This document shows positions 45,909-54,175 of a DNA stretch of 64,000 nucleotides, one piece after another. Source of the DNA: Taishania pollutisoli (GTDB lineage Bacteria > Bacteroidota > Bacteroidia > Flavobacteriales_D > Crocinitomicaceae); the NCBI RefSeq assembly GCF_014518315.1, contig NZ_JACVEL010000003.1:62001-126000 (forward strand), in the 5' to 3' direction. Under the pieces are notes generated by a model. That model was not told the DNA's origin and made no database searches. It saw only the letters and a list, made by a program, of their open reading frames with translations. How positions within the stretch are numbered: position 1 is the first letter of the stretch; each line of letters begins with the position of its first letter. Both the position numbers and the translations under genes were made by a program.

Positions 45909-46346
45909 TTAATGATTCCGAAAAAAGACCGGAATTTGATAGGTAGTCTTTACTGTTTGATTTTTAATGGTAACTGCCGGAGTCCATTTGGGCATATTCT
46001 CAAGTAATCGGACCGCTTCTTTATCACATTCCGGACATCCCGACATACCCCTTCTCACAAACACATTTGATATTGAACCATCCGGCTCTATTGAAAATTG
46101 AATGATTATTTTTCCTGATACTCCATATTCCATTAACTCATCCGGATAGACAACATTTTCTTTGAAGTAGTTTGCAAAAGCATTTTCCCCTCCCGGAAAT
46201 GATGCTCCACACACAACTGGCCATGGTTGATTAATCGTAGTCAATTTGCCTGAATATTGTTGAGAATTGTAAATAAACCGATCCGGTTTCTGTGAGAGAC
46301 CTACAGAAGAAATATACAACATAACGATCAGTACAACCTGTCTCAT
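45909..46346 (-). CDS. Secreted TonB C-terminal domain protein
   Basis: The 145-residue protein has a signal peptide (MRQVVLIVMLYISSVGLSQ) and a TonB/TolA C-terminal domain at about 50-143: ENVVYPDELMEYGVSGKIII, FSIEPDGSISNVFVRRG and VRLLENMPKWTPAVTI. There is no N-terminal membrane helix apart from the signal, so it is not a full TonB energy transducer. A CPEC pair (GMSGCPECDKEA) is unusual but occurs in Bacteroidota homologues. Role unknown. Convergent with the gene at 43703, 16 bp between stops. Confidence 0.82.
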   Translation of the reverse strand: MRQVVLIVMLYISSVGLSQKPDRFIYNSQQYSGKLTTINQPWPVVCGASFPGGENAFANYFKENVVYPDELMEYGVSGKIIIQFSIEPDGSISNVFVRRGMSGCPECDKEAVRLLENMPKWTPAVTIKNQTVKTTYQIPVFFRNH

Positions 46347-46462
46347 AAGATGAAACTAATTCATTCATCCTTATTATTTCAGGTAATTGAGCAAACCCCT
46401 TCTTTTATTTATTTTTCTATCGGAGATTGTAAAATTTTCATTTTTACTGGTATGATTGGTTT

Positions 46463-46504
46463 ATCCTCCCCTTGCCTCTCCAAAGGGCGATTAAGGAGGA
46501 GGAT
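46463..46504. repeat. Imperfect inverted repeat downstream of the lipase gene
   Basis: ATCCTCC (46463-46469) pairs with GGAGGAT (46498-46504) around a pyrimidine-rich then purine-rich core that also pairs in part (CCTTG/CTCC with AAAGG/AAGG). It lies 18 bp past the lipase stop and may act as a 3' mRNA hairpin. The sequence looks like a dispersed intergenic element seen in Bacteroidota (memory only). Confidence 0.4.
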
Positions 46505-46521
46505 GTAATTATCTCAATCAT

Positions 46522-47646
46522 TTATTCTCCAATCGGCATCAGCCCTTCATATTGCTGGCGCAGCAAAAAACGGTACGGCTCTATTCCATGATGATAATAG
46601 GGTGATTTATTGTCTTTGTAAAAGTCAAAATAATTTTGTTCCGGAACGAACGAAATCGGCACTCCGGGACGGAGAAAGTATGCACTGTTTACCGGATCCG
46701 GTAGTTGCAATCCGGGTACCATTCCGTTGATAAATTTACCAACATATCTCCCTAAGTATTTCTGGTAACTTTTTGCCGATTTGATGGCTTTTTTATTCAT
46801 TTTATTGTATGCGGAAGACAAAAACATACGTTTGATCAACGGTTGTTTTTTCAACCCTTGTCTGGCATCCACCAACGGGTTCGGTTCATTCATATCCGGT
46901 GCGAGCTGTTGCGTGGTAAACGGCATTTCGGGCACAGGATCTTTGGAGTTTGTCACGCTGAATGCCCATTCCGAGCGCATGATGTGGTCGTAATTGTATA
47001 CAAAATACATATTTCCCATTTTCGGAGGAGCTGTTGCATATGCTTTTACCTGCATGTCCGGGTAGACACCATCTTTTTTCAGATAGTATAACCAGGCACT
47101 TACATAATAGACCAACGAACCTCCCTGGCTGTGTCCTCCGACCAGGTAGTTGTGGTATCCGGCCTTGTACAAAGAATCGATTTTCTGTTGCGCGTCGTTG
47201 GCAATGTAAGCAAATCCGGCTAAAAAACCGGCGTGTACGGCTGCCTGCTCATGTTCTGCTATCTTATACTGAAAGGATTGTGTTTCTGACAATTTTACTG
47301 TTCCTGTTGCGGGCATCATGGCACAATAGAAATCGGCCAGCAGTGATTTCGGATCCCCGGTCGTACCGCGAAGCATCAATACAACCGTAGAATCGGAACG
47401 CACCCACAAATCCCACAAATTGTCTAATCCCATTGCCGGAGAACGGTACACAAACCGATAGTCTGTAAGTCCTGCTGAATCGGCAAAACGTTCTACCGGA
47501 ACTTTGTTCATAAACGCATCATTCAACTGCAAAATTTCATCACATTCCTGCGGAATAAATCCCGGTGAGAATGTGTAGGATAACTGTGCTATTACGTTGT
47601 TGAAAACAAGTAATGAAAAAATGACGATGATTCGGTACTGTTTCAC
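46522..47646 (-). CDS. Secreted lipase, class 3-like alpha/beta hydrolase
   Basis: The 374-residue protein uses a GTG start at 47646, giving a signal peptide (KQYRIIVIFSLLVFNNVIAQ). The nucleophile elbow GHSQG near residue 167 and the preceding LRGTTGDPKSLLADFYCAM fit lipase class 3. Downstream acid and base residues are plausible (DPVPEMPF region and HGIEPYRF near the end). It probably hydrolyses lipids or other esters outside the cytoplasm. It lies 30 bp downstream of rnr and may share its transcript. Confidence 0.85.
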   Translation of the reverse strand: MKQYRIIVIFSLLVFNNVIAQLSYTFSPGFIPQECDEILQLNDAFMNKVPVERFADSAGLTDYRFVYRSPAMGLDNLWDLWVRSDSTVVLMLRGTTGDPKSLLADFYCAMMPATGTVKLSETQSFQYKIAEHEQAAVHAGFLAGFAYIANDAQQKIDSLYKAGYHNYLVGGHSQGGSLVYYVSAWLYYLKKDGVYPDMQVKAYATAPPKMGNMYFVYNYDHIMRSEWAFSVTNSKDPVPEMPFTTQQLAPDMNEPNPLVDARQGLKKQPLIKRMFLSSAYNKMNKKAIKSAKSYQKYLGRYVGKFINGMVPGLQLPDPVNSAYFLRPGVPISFVPEQNYFDFYKDNKSPYYHHGIEPYRFLLRQQYEGLMPIGE

Positions 47647-47676
47647 GGTGTCTGAACAAAAAAGTTATGCGTCTGT

Positions 47677-49836
47677 TTATTCCACTAATTCCAGATCAAT
47701 CTGACGTTTTCTCGGGGAAACCTCATAGATGCGTACTTTCACCCGATCACCAAAATTGAATTCATTCTTGTATTTATGTCCGATGATTCTGAATTTCTCC
47801 GGATCAAAATAATAGCGGTCACCCGGAATCTGGTTCATCGGTACCATTCCTTCGCATTGATTTTCATCCATGCGGACATACATTCCCTGCTCGGCAATTC
47901 CCGAAACGGTTCCTTCAAATTCCTGCCCGATCTTGTCCAGCACAAAAATTGTCTGGAAGTATTTGGTTGATTCCCGTTCTGCTTCTGCCGCTTTTCGCTC
48001 ATTGCGGGAAATGCGCTTACAAACATCGTCCAGACCACTTCCGTAGATGTGTTTTTTATGCGTCAGTTCTTCCATCAGAATCCGGTGAACAACCAAATCG
48101 GCGTAGCGGCGAATGGGTGACGTAAAGTGGGTATAGTATTCGAATGCCAATCCGTAATGCCCGATGTTTTCCATTTCATACGTCGCTTTTGCCATGGAGC
48201 GGATCGCCATGGATTGAATAATCGAATATTCATTTTCATAGCGTATATCATTTAACAATGCATTGATACTTTTGGATACGGTCTTCTGATCACTTGATTC
48301 CAGGTCATACCCGAATTTGTCAATGAACACCTTGAACAATTCGATCTTTGCCAGGTCCGGTTCATCGTGTACCCGGTATACAAACGGAATCGGATCACGG
48401 TCTTTTGAAGGTTTCCCGATAAATTCAGCAACGTGGCGATTGGCAAGCAACATAAATTCTTCAATCAGTTTGTGTGCATCTTTCGATGTTTTGATCAGCA
48501 CCTCAACCGGGTTCTTATTCTCATCCAGCTTGAAACGCATCTCTTCCGATTCGATGTTCAGCGCTCCTTTTTTTAATCGCTTTTTTCGGTAAACTTTTGC
48601 GATTTTGTCCAGCATCAAAATCTGTTCTTTCAACTCATCTTCTTTTCCTTCGATGATCTCCTGTGCTTCTTCGTACGCGAAACGACGATCGGAATGAATT
48701 ACGGTTTTTCCAAACCAGACATCTTTAATCGCTCCGTTTTCATCCATTTTGAACACAACTGAGAAGCTGTATTTATCTTCATTCGGACGCAGTGAACACG
48801 CAAAATTTGACAATTGCTCAGGCAACATCGGCACAACTCTGTCGACTAAGTAAACGGAGTTGGACCGGTGCAATGCTTCTTTGTCCATCGGCGACCCGGG
48901 ACGCACATAGTGACTTACATCGGCAATGTGTACCCCGATTTCCAGATCACCGTTTTCCAGTCGTAAAAACGACAGGGCGTCATCAAAGTCTTTGGCATCA
49001 AACGGGTCAATGGTAAAGGTAAGGACATCCCGCATATCGCGTCGATTTTTGATTTCCTCTTCATCCAGGTCCATGGTGACTTCTTCCGCCTGTGCAATGA
49101 CTTCCTGCGGAAATACATAATCAATCCCCTGGTTTACCAGAATGGAAATCATCTCCGTGTCATTGGCTGTTCGCTGGCCTAATCGCTCTACAACTTCTCC
49201 ATACGGACTGGCTGCAGATTCCGGCCAAACGGTGATTTTCACTAATACTTTTTCTCCGTCTTTGGCACCGTTCAGTTTTTCCTTTGGAATAAAGATGTCG
49301 GTTCCTACCCGTTGGTTATCCGGAACTAAAAACGCAAACGTATCGTGTAATTGTATTGTCCCCACAAAATGTGTCCGCTCACGCTCGATAACCTCAACAA
49401 CTTCTCCTTCTACCCGGGTTTTACCAAAGCGTGTCAATCGTATTTTTACTTTATCCCCACCGATGGCTTTTCCTACCGACTTCGGATCGATGTAAATGTC
49501 TTTTTCATGTCCTTCCACGGTTACAAATCCAGCCCCCCGATTGTTTAAATCCAGGTATCCTTCCAGGAAAGCAGCCGTTTTGTTCAACGTATATGTGCTG
49601 TGGCTCACCGCCCGCAAAAATCCTTGTTCAACCAACTCCTGCAACACAGAATATGCTAATTTTCTGAGAGCTCCGTCCCGCATGTCCAGTAATGTGCACA
49701 CCTGCCGGTGTGTTAATTCGCTTCCTTCGTTTTTCTCAAACAACTTACGAACCAGTACTGTAAGGCTTCCTTTGAGGTTGTTTTTCTTTTTTCCGTTGGT
49801 ATTTTTATCTTTCTTTTGTTTTTTTCTGTGACTCAT
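47677..49836 (-). CDS. rnr: Ribonuclease R
   Basis: Processive 3'-5' exoribonuclease that degrades structured RNA. The product is 719 residues from the ATG at 49836 (MSHRKKQKKDK, basic tail); an ATG eight codons upstream (49860) is possible. The order is winged-helix domain (about 35-75), cold-shock domains (about 75-230), RNB catalytic domain with FTIDPFDAKDFDDALSF (about 275-290) and HFTSPIRRYADLVVHRIL, and a C-terminal S1 domain (FEGTVSGIAEQGMYVRM to ISPRKRQ-like VSPRKRQIDLELVE). Confidence 0.95.
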   Translation of the reverse strand: MSHRKKQKKDKNTNGKKKNNLKGSLTVLVRKLFEKNEGSELTHRQVCTLLDMRDGALRKLAYSVLQELVEQGFLRAVSHSTYTLNKTAAFLEGYLDLNNRGAGFVTVEGHEKDIYIDPKSVGKAIGGDKVKIRLTRFGKTRVEGEVVEVIERERTHFVGTIQLHDTFAFLVPDNQRVGTDIFIPKEKLNGAKDGEKVLVKITVWPESAASPYGEVVERLGQRTANDTEMISILVNQGIDYVFPQEVIAQAEEVTMDLDEEEIKNRRDMRDVLTFTIDPFDAKDFDDALSFLRLENGDLEIGVHIADVSHYVRPGSPMDKEALHRSNSVYLVDRVVPMLPEQLSNFACSLRPNEDKYSFSVVFKMDENGAIKDVWFGKTVIHSDRRFAYEEAQEIIEGKEDELKEQILMLDKIAKVYRKKRLKKGALNIESEEMRFKLDENKNPVEVLIKTSKDAHKLIEEFMLLANRHVAEFIGKPSKDRDPIPFVYRVHDEPDLAKIELFKVFIDKFGYDLESSDQKTVSKSINALLNDIRYENEYSIIQSMAIRSMAKATYEMENIGHYGLAFEYYTHFTSPIRRYADLVVHRILMEELTHKKHIYGSGLDDVCKRISRNERKAAEAERESTKYFQTIFVLDKIGQEFEGTVSGIAEQGMYVRMDENQCEGMVPMNQIPGDRYYFDPEKFRIIGHKYKNEFNFGDRVKVRIYEVSPRKRQIDLELVE

Positions 49837-49984
49837 AAGTGCTAAATTACATTCTTTCATTGGTTTTAACTGTTCTGGTGATGATTAAATTTTCTTAAAA
49901 GTCGATCGGGAGAGTGCTTAATTGGAATGAGGAGGTTCATTTCTGTACATTTTTCTTACTTTTAGTCAGCGATAATTCAGGAAA

Positions 49985-50923
49985 ATGGAAAAATCAGGAT
50001 TTATACAAAGTGTAACGAAAGACGGAGACGAACATAAACTGTTTTATACCTTATTTGAACCGGAAGATCAACCTGTCAGAGCGACATTGCTGGTATTACA
50101 CGGAATGCAGGAACACAGTGGCCGCTATGCTGCGTTTGCCCGCTTCCTGAAAAACCGTGGAATTGTTGTTGTGACCTATGACCATCTGGGACACGGAAAA
50201 ACGGCACAGCGGAAAGAAGATCTCGGATTTTTTATCCCCCGAAATGCCCGTGAACAAGTGGTCATTGATGCGGAAAACTTAGCTGCATACCTGGAAACAA
50301 AATACCCGTATGTTCCTCATTTTGTGCTGGGGCATTCCATGGGTTCTTTTATTACACGCTGTTTATTGCAACAAGCACATCAACGCTTTGATGGTGCTGT
50401 CATTGTAGGAACGGGTGGGAAAATTAAGGGAATCGCGATCGGGAAAGTGCTGATTTCCGTTTTGAATGCAATTGCTCCACGCTACCGCAGCCGGTTGATC
50501 AATAATGTGTTTGCGAAGATGAATAATTCCCGTTTTAAACAGGAGGGGAATTATAAAAACACCAATTGGCTGAGTGTCAGCAAAGAGAATCGGGATGCTT
50601 TTCTCGCCGATGAATTGTGCGGAATTCCGTTTACAAACAATGGATTTCACACCTTGATCTCTGTCAATATGGATGCCACAAAAAGGGATTGGGCGGAAAC
50701 GATGATCCGTAAGTTCCCCCTGCTGTTTGTAAGTGGGGTTGATGACCCGATCGGAGCTTTCAGCAAGGGAGTTTTACAAACGGTTGATCAACTGAAAAAA
50801 GACGGATTTGAGGATGTAACGGTGAAAATCTATCCGAACATGCGCCATGAAATTTTAAATGAAACGGAAAAAGAGACGGTATACGAAGATATTGGAAACT
50901 GGCTTTCCGACCGATTAAGGTAA
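49985..50923 (+). CDS. Alpha/beta hydrolase, monoacylglycerol lipase-like
   Basis: The 312-residue cytoplasmic protein has the oxyanion region LVLHGMQEHSGRYAAFARFL, DHLGHGKT, nucleophile elbow GHSMGSF (Ser near 119), acid Asp in VSGVDDPIGAF and His in NMRHEILNE, completing a Ser-Asp-His triad. The HGxxEHSGRY and DHxGHGxS patterns are those of lysophospholipases and monoacylglycerol lipases. Substrate unproven. Transcribed alone, divergent from rnr. Confidence 0.88.
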   Translation: MEKSGFIQSVTKDGDEHKLFYTLFEPEDQPVRATLLVLHGMQEHSGRYAAFARFLKNRGIVVVTYDHLGHGKTAQRKEDLGFFIPRNAREQVVIDAENLAAYLETKYPYVPHFVLGHSMGSFITRCLLQQAHQRFDGAVIVGTGGKIKGIAIGKVLISVLNAIAPRYRSRLINNVFAKMNNSRFKQEGNYKNTNWLSVSKENRDAFLADELCGIPFTNNGFHTLISVNMDATKRDWAETMIRKFPLLFVSGVDDPIGAFSKGVLQTVDQLKKDGFEDVTVKIYPNMRHEILNETEKETVYEDIGNWLSDRLR

Positions 50924-50991
50924 CTGCCATCCCGCCACTAATCAACAGACCGATAAAATCGCTATATTCGTGCTTGTAATTATTTTTCAAT

Positions 50992-52122
50992 ATGTCAAAA
51001 TTACCTTCTGTAGGAACAAGTATCTTCAGCGTGATGTCGAAAATGGCGTTGGAGCACAAGGCCATTAATTTATCTCAGGGTTTTCCCAACTTCCCGATTG
51101 ATGAGCGATTGACAGAAATCCACAGCAGAATCGTCCTGGAAGCTCAAAGCAATCAATACTGCCCGATGACAGGTCATCCGCAATTACTGGATGGTTTACA
51201 GAGATTGATTTTACAATCGTACGGCAGAACCGTGAATCCTGCAACTGAATTATTGGTAACCGCAGGTGCTACACAAGCGATTTTTACCATTTTACAGGCA
51301 TTAGCCGACAAAGGTGATGAAGTCATTGTGCTCGATCCGTGCTATGATTCATACGAATCCGCAATAATTTTATCGGGCGCAAAACCGGTACATGTCGCCC
51401 TGAATGAGCACTATCTCCCGGACTGGAACGCTATTGAAAAGGCCATTACACCCAATACCCGTTTTATTCTTACGAATGATCCGCACAATCCTTCGGGGAG
51501 AATCTGGTCGGAGCGTGATTATGAAGCGTTGGAAACATTGGTAGAGAAAAATCCGCATTTACTGGTTCTCTCGGATGAAGTTTACGAGTACATTACCTTT
51601 GAAAAGAAACACATTTCCATCAATCAACGATCTAAATTGCACGAAAGAGCTCTTTCAGTGAGTTCGTTCGGAAAAACGTTTCACATTACAGGTTGGAAGA
51701 TTGGTTATATTGTTGCTCCGCAACACCTGATGGATGAAATTAAAAAAGTACATCAGTTTCTGGTATTTTGTGTGAACAGTACTGCACAGGCAACATTAGC
51801 CGCTTATCTGGATGTAGTAAACGTGAACGAATTGGGCCGGTTTTACCAACAAAAAAGAGATGTATTCCAATCGTTGATGAACGGCAGCCGTTTCGAACTG
51901 CTTCCTTCGGAAGGAACATATTTCCAGTTGGCCAGCTATGCCAACATCAGCAATGAAGATGATGTCACATTTACCAAGCGGATTTTAACCGAGCATCAGG
52001 TTGCAACGATTCCTGTTTCTGTCTTCAATGCAGACGGGCGGGATTTGAAACACATTCGTTTCTGTTTTGCAAAAACAGATGAAACATTGATTCAGGCTGC
52101 TGAGAAATTAAAACACATCTAA
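50992..52122 (+). CDS. PLP-dependent aminotransferase, methionine aminotransferase-like
   Basis: The 376-residue class I/II aminotransferase has PLP-binding residues GATQAIFTIL, Asn in TNDPHNPSGRIWS, Asp/Tyr in VLSDEVYEYITF and the Schiff-base Lys in SSFGKTFHITGWKIGYIVAP (about 227). Its N-terminus (FSVMSKMALEHKAINLSQGF) is typical of the methionine/kynurenine aminotransferase group (YbdL/MtnE-like). It is followed 18 bp later by an omega-amidase gene, so the likely role is glutamine-dependent transamination of 2-oxo-4-methylthiobutyrate in methionine salvage. Confidence 0.88.
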   Translation: MSKLPSVGTSIFSVMSKMALEHKAINLSQGFPNFPIDERLTEIHSRIVLEAQSNQYCPMTGHPQLLDGLQRLILQSYGRTVNPATELLVTAGATQAIFTILQALADKGDEVIVLDPCYDSYESAIILSGAKPVHVALNEHYLPDWNAIEKAITPNTRFILTNDPHNPSGRIWSERDYEALETLVEKNPHLLVLSDEVYEYITFEKKHISINQRSKLHERALSVSSFGKTFHITGWKIGYIVAPQHLMDEIKKVHQFLVFCVNSTAQATLAAYLDVVNVNELGRFYQQKRDVFQSLMNGSRFELLPSEGTYFQLASYANISNEDDVTFTKRILTEHQVATIPVSVFNADGRDLKHIRFCFAKTDETLIQAAEKLKHI

Positions 52123-52140
52123 CACCTCTTTTCAATTCCA

Positions 52141-52917
52141 ATGAAAGATTTAAACGTAACACTTGTACAGGCTGATCAGATCTGGGAAGACAAAGCTGCA
52201 AATTTCCGCAACTATGAACGTCTGTTATCCGAAATTGATCAGACAGATTTGATCTTGCTCCCGGAAATGTTCAACACCGGTTTTTCCATGAATGCCCCGG
52301 CATTGGCGGAACCGTTCAATCATTCTACTTCGGTTCAATGGTTACAAGAACTTGCCCGTACAAAGGATGCGGCTATTTATACATCATTGATTATTGAAGA
52401 AAACGGCAACTATTACAACCGTGGCGTATTTGTTCAACCGGACGGAACGATTTCGGTATATGACAAACGAAAAACGTTTGGACTTGCAGGAGAAGACAAA
52501 GTCTATTCCAAAGGAGAGCGATCCGTTATTGTCAACTACAAAGGTTGGAGCATTCGTTTGCAGATTTGTTACGATCTCCGCTTTCCGGAAATTTCACTCA
52601 ATCACCAACTGGACAATGCTCCTCAATACGATTTATTACTGTATGTAGCCAACTGGCCGGAACGACGCAGTGTGCACTGGAGAAGTTTACTTCCAGCCCG
52701 GGCGATTGAAAACCAGGTATATGTCGCTGCGGTCAACCGTGTCGGAAATGATCAGGCTGGTTTGACCTATTCAGGAGATAGCTGTGTGATCGACTTACTG
52801 GGAAACCGATTGATGGATATTACGCAGGAAGAGCAGGTGGTCAGCATCCGTTTGTCGCACAAAAAATTACAGGATTTGAGAGGAAAATTACCGTTTCTGA
52901 AAGACCGGGAAATTTGA
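52141..52917 (+). CDS. Omega-amidase-like carbon-nitrogen hydrolase
   Basis: The 258-residue nitrilase-superfamily protein has the Glu-Lys-Cys triad: E in LLPEMFNTGFSM (about 41), K in YDKRKTFGLAGED (about 111) and C in IRLQICYDLRFPE (about 146). This pattern fits omega-amidase (YafV-like), which hydrolyses alpha-ketoglutaramate made when glutamine is the amino donor. Pairing with the aminotransferase, 18 bp apart, supports this role. Confidence 0.9.
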   Translation: MKDLNVTLVQADQIWEDKAANFRNYERLLSEIDQTDLILLPEMFNTGFSMNAPALAEPFNHSTSVQWLQELARTKDAAIYTSLIIEENGNYYNRGVFVQPDGTISVYDKRKTFGLAGEDKVYSKGERSVIVNYKGWSIRLQICYDLRFPEISLNHQLDNAPQYDLLLYVANWPERRSVHWRSLLPARAIENQVYVAAVNRVGNDQAGLTYSGDSCVIDLLGNRLMDITQEEQVVSIRLSHKKLQDLRGKLPFLKDREI

Positions 52918-52973
52918 ATCAACTCAGAAATTTTGAACTGACCGGAAGGAATTTAAACCAGTAATAAAATTTA

Positions 52974-52981
52974 TACCTTTG
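52974..52981 (+). promoter_or_regulatory. Putative -7 element for dxr, abutting the start codon
   Basis: TACCTTTG matches TAnnTTTG and ends 4 nt before the dxr ATG at 52986, the same close placement seen for pyrE. A leaderless or nearly leaderless mRNA would result. The nearest TTG is too far upstream for -33 spacing. Confidence 0.42.
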
Positions 52982-52985
52982 TTCC

Positions 52986-54149
52986 ATGCAGAAAAAAACA
53001 GGCGTCGCGATTTTAGGATCAACCGGTTCGATCGGAACGCAGGCATTGGAAGTCATTGAGGCCTATCCGGACAAATTTGATCTGCAGGTCATCACCGCAG
53101 GAAAAAATGCTGCTTTATTGATTGAACAAGCCATCCGGTTTCAACCCAATACGGTCGTCATTACGGACGAAAGTCAGTACCAGTACGTCAAAGATACGCT
53201 CTGGTCACACGACATTCATGTGTACTGCGGAGAAGCAGCTTTGTGCCAGGTGGTAGAAGCAACAGAAATTGATGTGGTGCTGACGGCTCTGGTTGGTTAC
53301 GCCGGGTTAAAACCGACTTTACACGCCATTTGGGCAAAGAAAAACATTGCGCTGGCCAACAAAGAAACATTGGTTGTTGCCGGAGAACTGGTTACTACCG
53401 AAGCACAGCGAAACGGTGTGAATATTTACCCGGTGGATTCTGAACATTCGGCCATTTTTCAGTGTTTAGTTGGTGAGTTTCACAATAAAATTGAAAAAAT
53501 TTACCTGACCGCTTCCGGAGGACCGTTCCGCGGATTCACCTACGAGCAGTTACAAATCGTAACAAAAGCACAGGCATTGAAGCACCCGAACTGGGACATG
53601 GGTGCAAAGATTACCATTGATTCGGCAACGATGATGAACAAAGGACTGGAAGTCATTGAGGCCAAATGGCTGTTCGGATTGAAGCCGGAGCAAATTGATG
53701 TAATTGTTCACCCGCAATCGGTTATTCACTCACTGGTTCAGTTTGAAGACGGAGCCATGAAAGCTCAAATGGGGGTGCCGGACATGAAGCTCCCGATTCA
53801 GTTTGCTTTGACTTATCCGAATCGCTGGAAGACGGATTTCCCGCGTTTCAATTTTATGGATTACCCGCAGCTGACATTTCAACAACCAGACCGGCAATTG
53901 TTTAAAAATTTAGACCTGTCATACCAGGCGATGGAAAAGGGAGGAACTGCTGCGTGTACATTGAATGCCGCCAATGAAATTACTGTTCAGGCATTTTTAG
54001 AAGAAAAAATTGGTTTTTTAGACATCGCTGCTATCAACGAACGGGTAATGCGCGACATGCCGGTTGTTTTTAATCCGACATTGGACGATTATGTACGGAT
54101 GGATAAAGAAAGTCGGGAACTGGCCGTGAAAAATATATCCCGATTGTGA
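52986..54149 (+). CDS. dxr: 1-deoxy-D-xylulose 5-phosphate reductoisomerase
   Basis: Makes 2-C-methyl-D-erythritol 4-phosphate in the MEP isoprenoid pathway. The 387-residue length is normal. Visible: NADPH-binding ILGSTGSIGTQALEVIEAYP, LANKETLVVAGELVT, metal site PVDSEHSAIFQCL (Asp/Glu ligands), the TASGGPFRGFTYE flexible loop, and KHPNWDMGAKITIDSATMMN. No other MEP pathway gene is in the window. The following histidine kinase gene begins 26 bp later. Confidence 0.97.
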   Translation: MQKKTGVAILGSTGSIGTQALEVIEAYPDKFDLQVITAGKNAALLIEQAIRFQPNTVVITDESQYQYVKDTLWSHDIHVYCGEAALCQVVEATEIDVVLTALVGYAGLKPTLHAIWAKKNIALANKETLVVAGELVTTEAQRNGVNIYPVDSEHSAIFQCLVGEFHNKIEKIYLTASGGPFRGFTYEQLQIVTKAQALKHPNWDMGAKITIDSATMMNKGLEVIEAKWLFGLKPEQIDVIVHPQSVIHSLVQFEDGAMKAQMGVPDMKLPIQFALTYPNRWKTDFPRFNFMDYPQLTFQQPDRQLFKNLDLSYQAMEKGGTAACTLNAANEITVQAFLEEKIGFLDIAAINERVMRDMPVVFNPTLDDYVRMDKESRELAVKNISRL

Positions 54150-54175
54150 ACTAACTGTATAAAAAACATGCTATT

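Noticed and set aside
50992-52122. Possible SufS cysteine desulfurase for the suf operon
   Set aside because: Motifs (SSFGKTFHITGWKIGY and TNDPHNPSG) are of class I/II aminotransferases, and the omega-amidase neighbour explains it.
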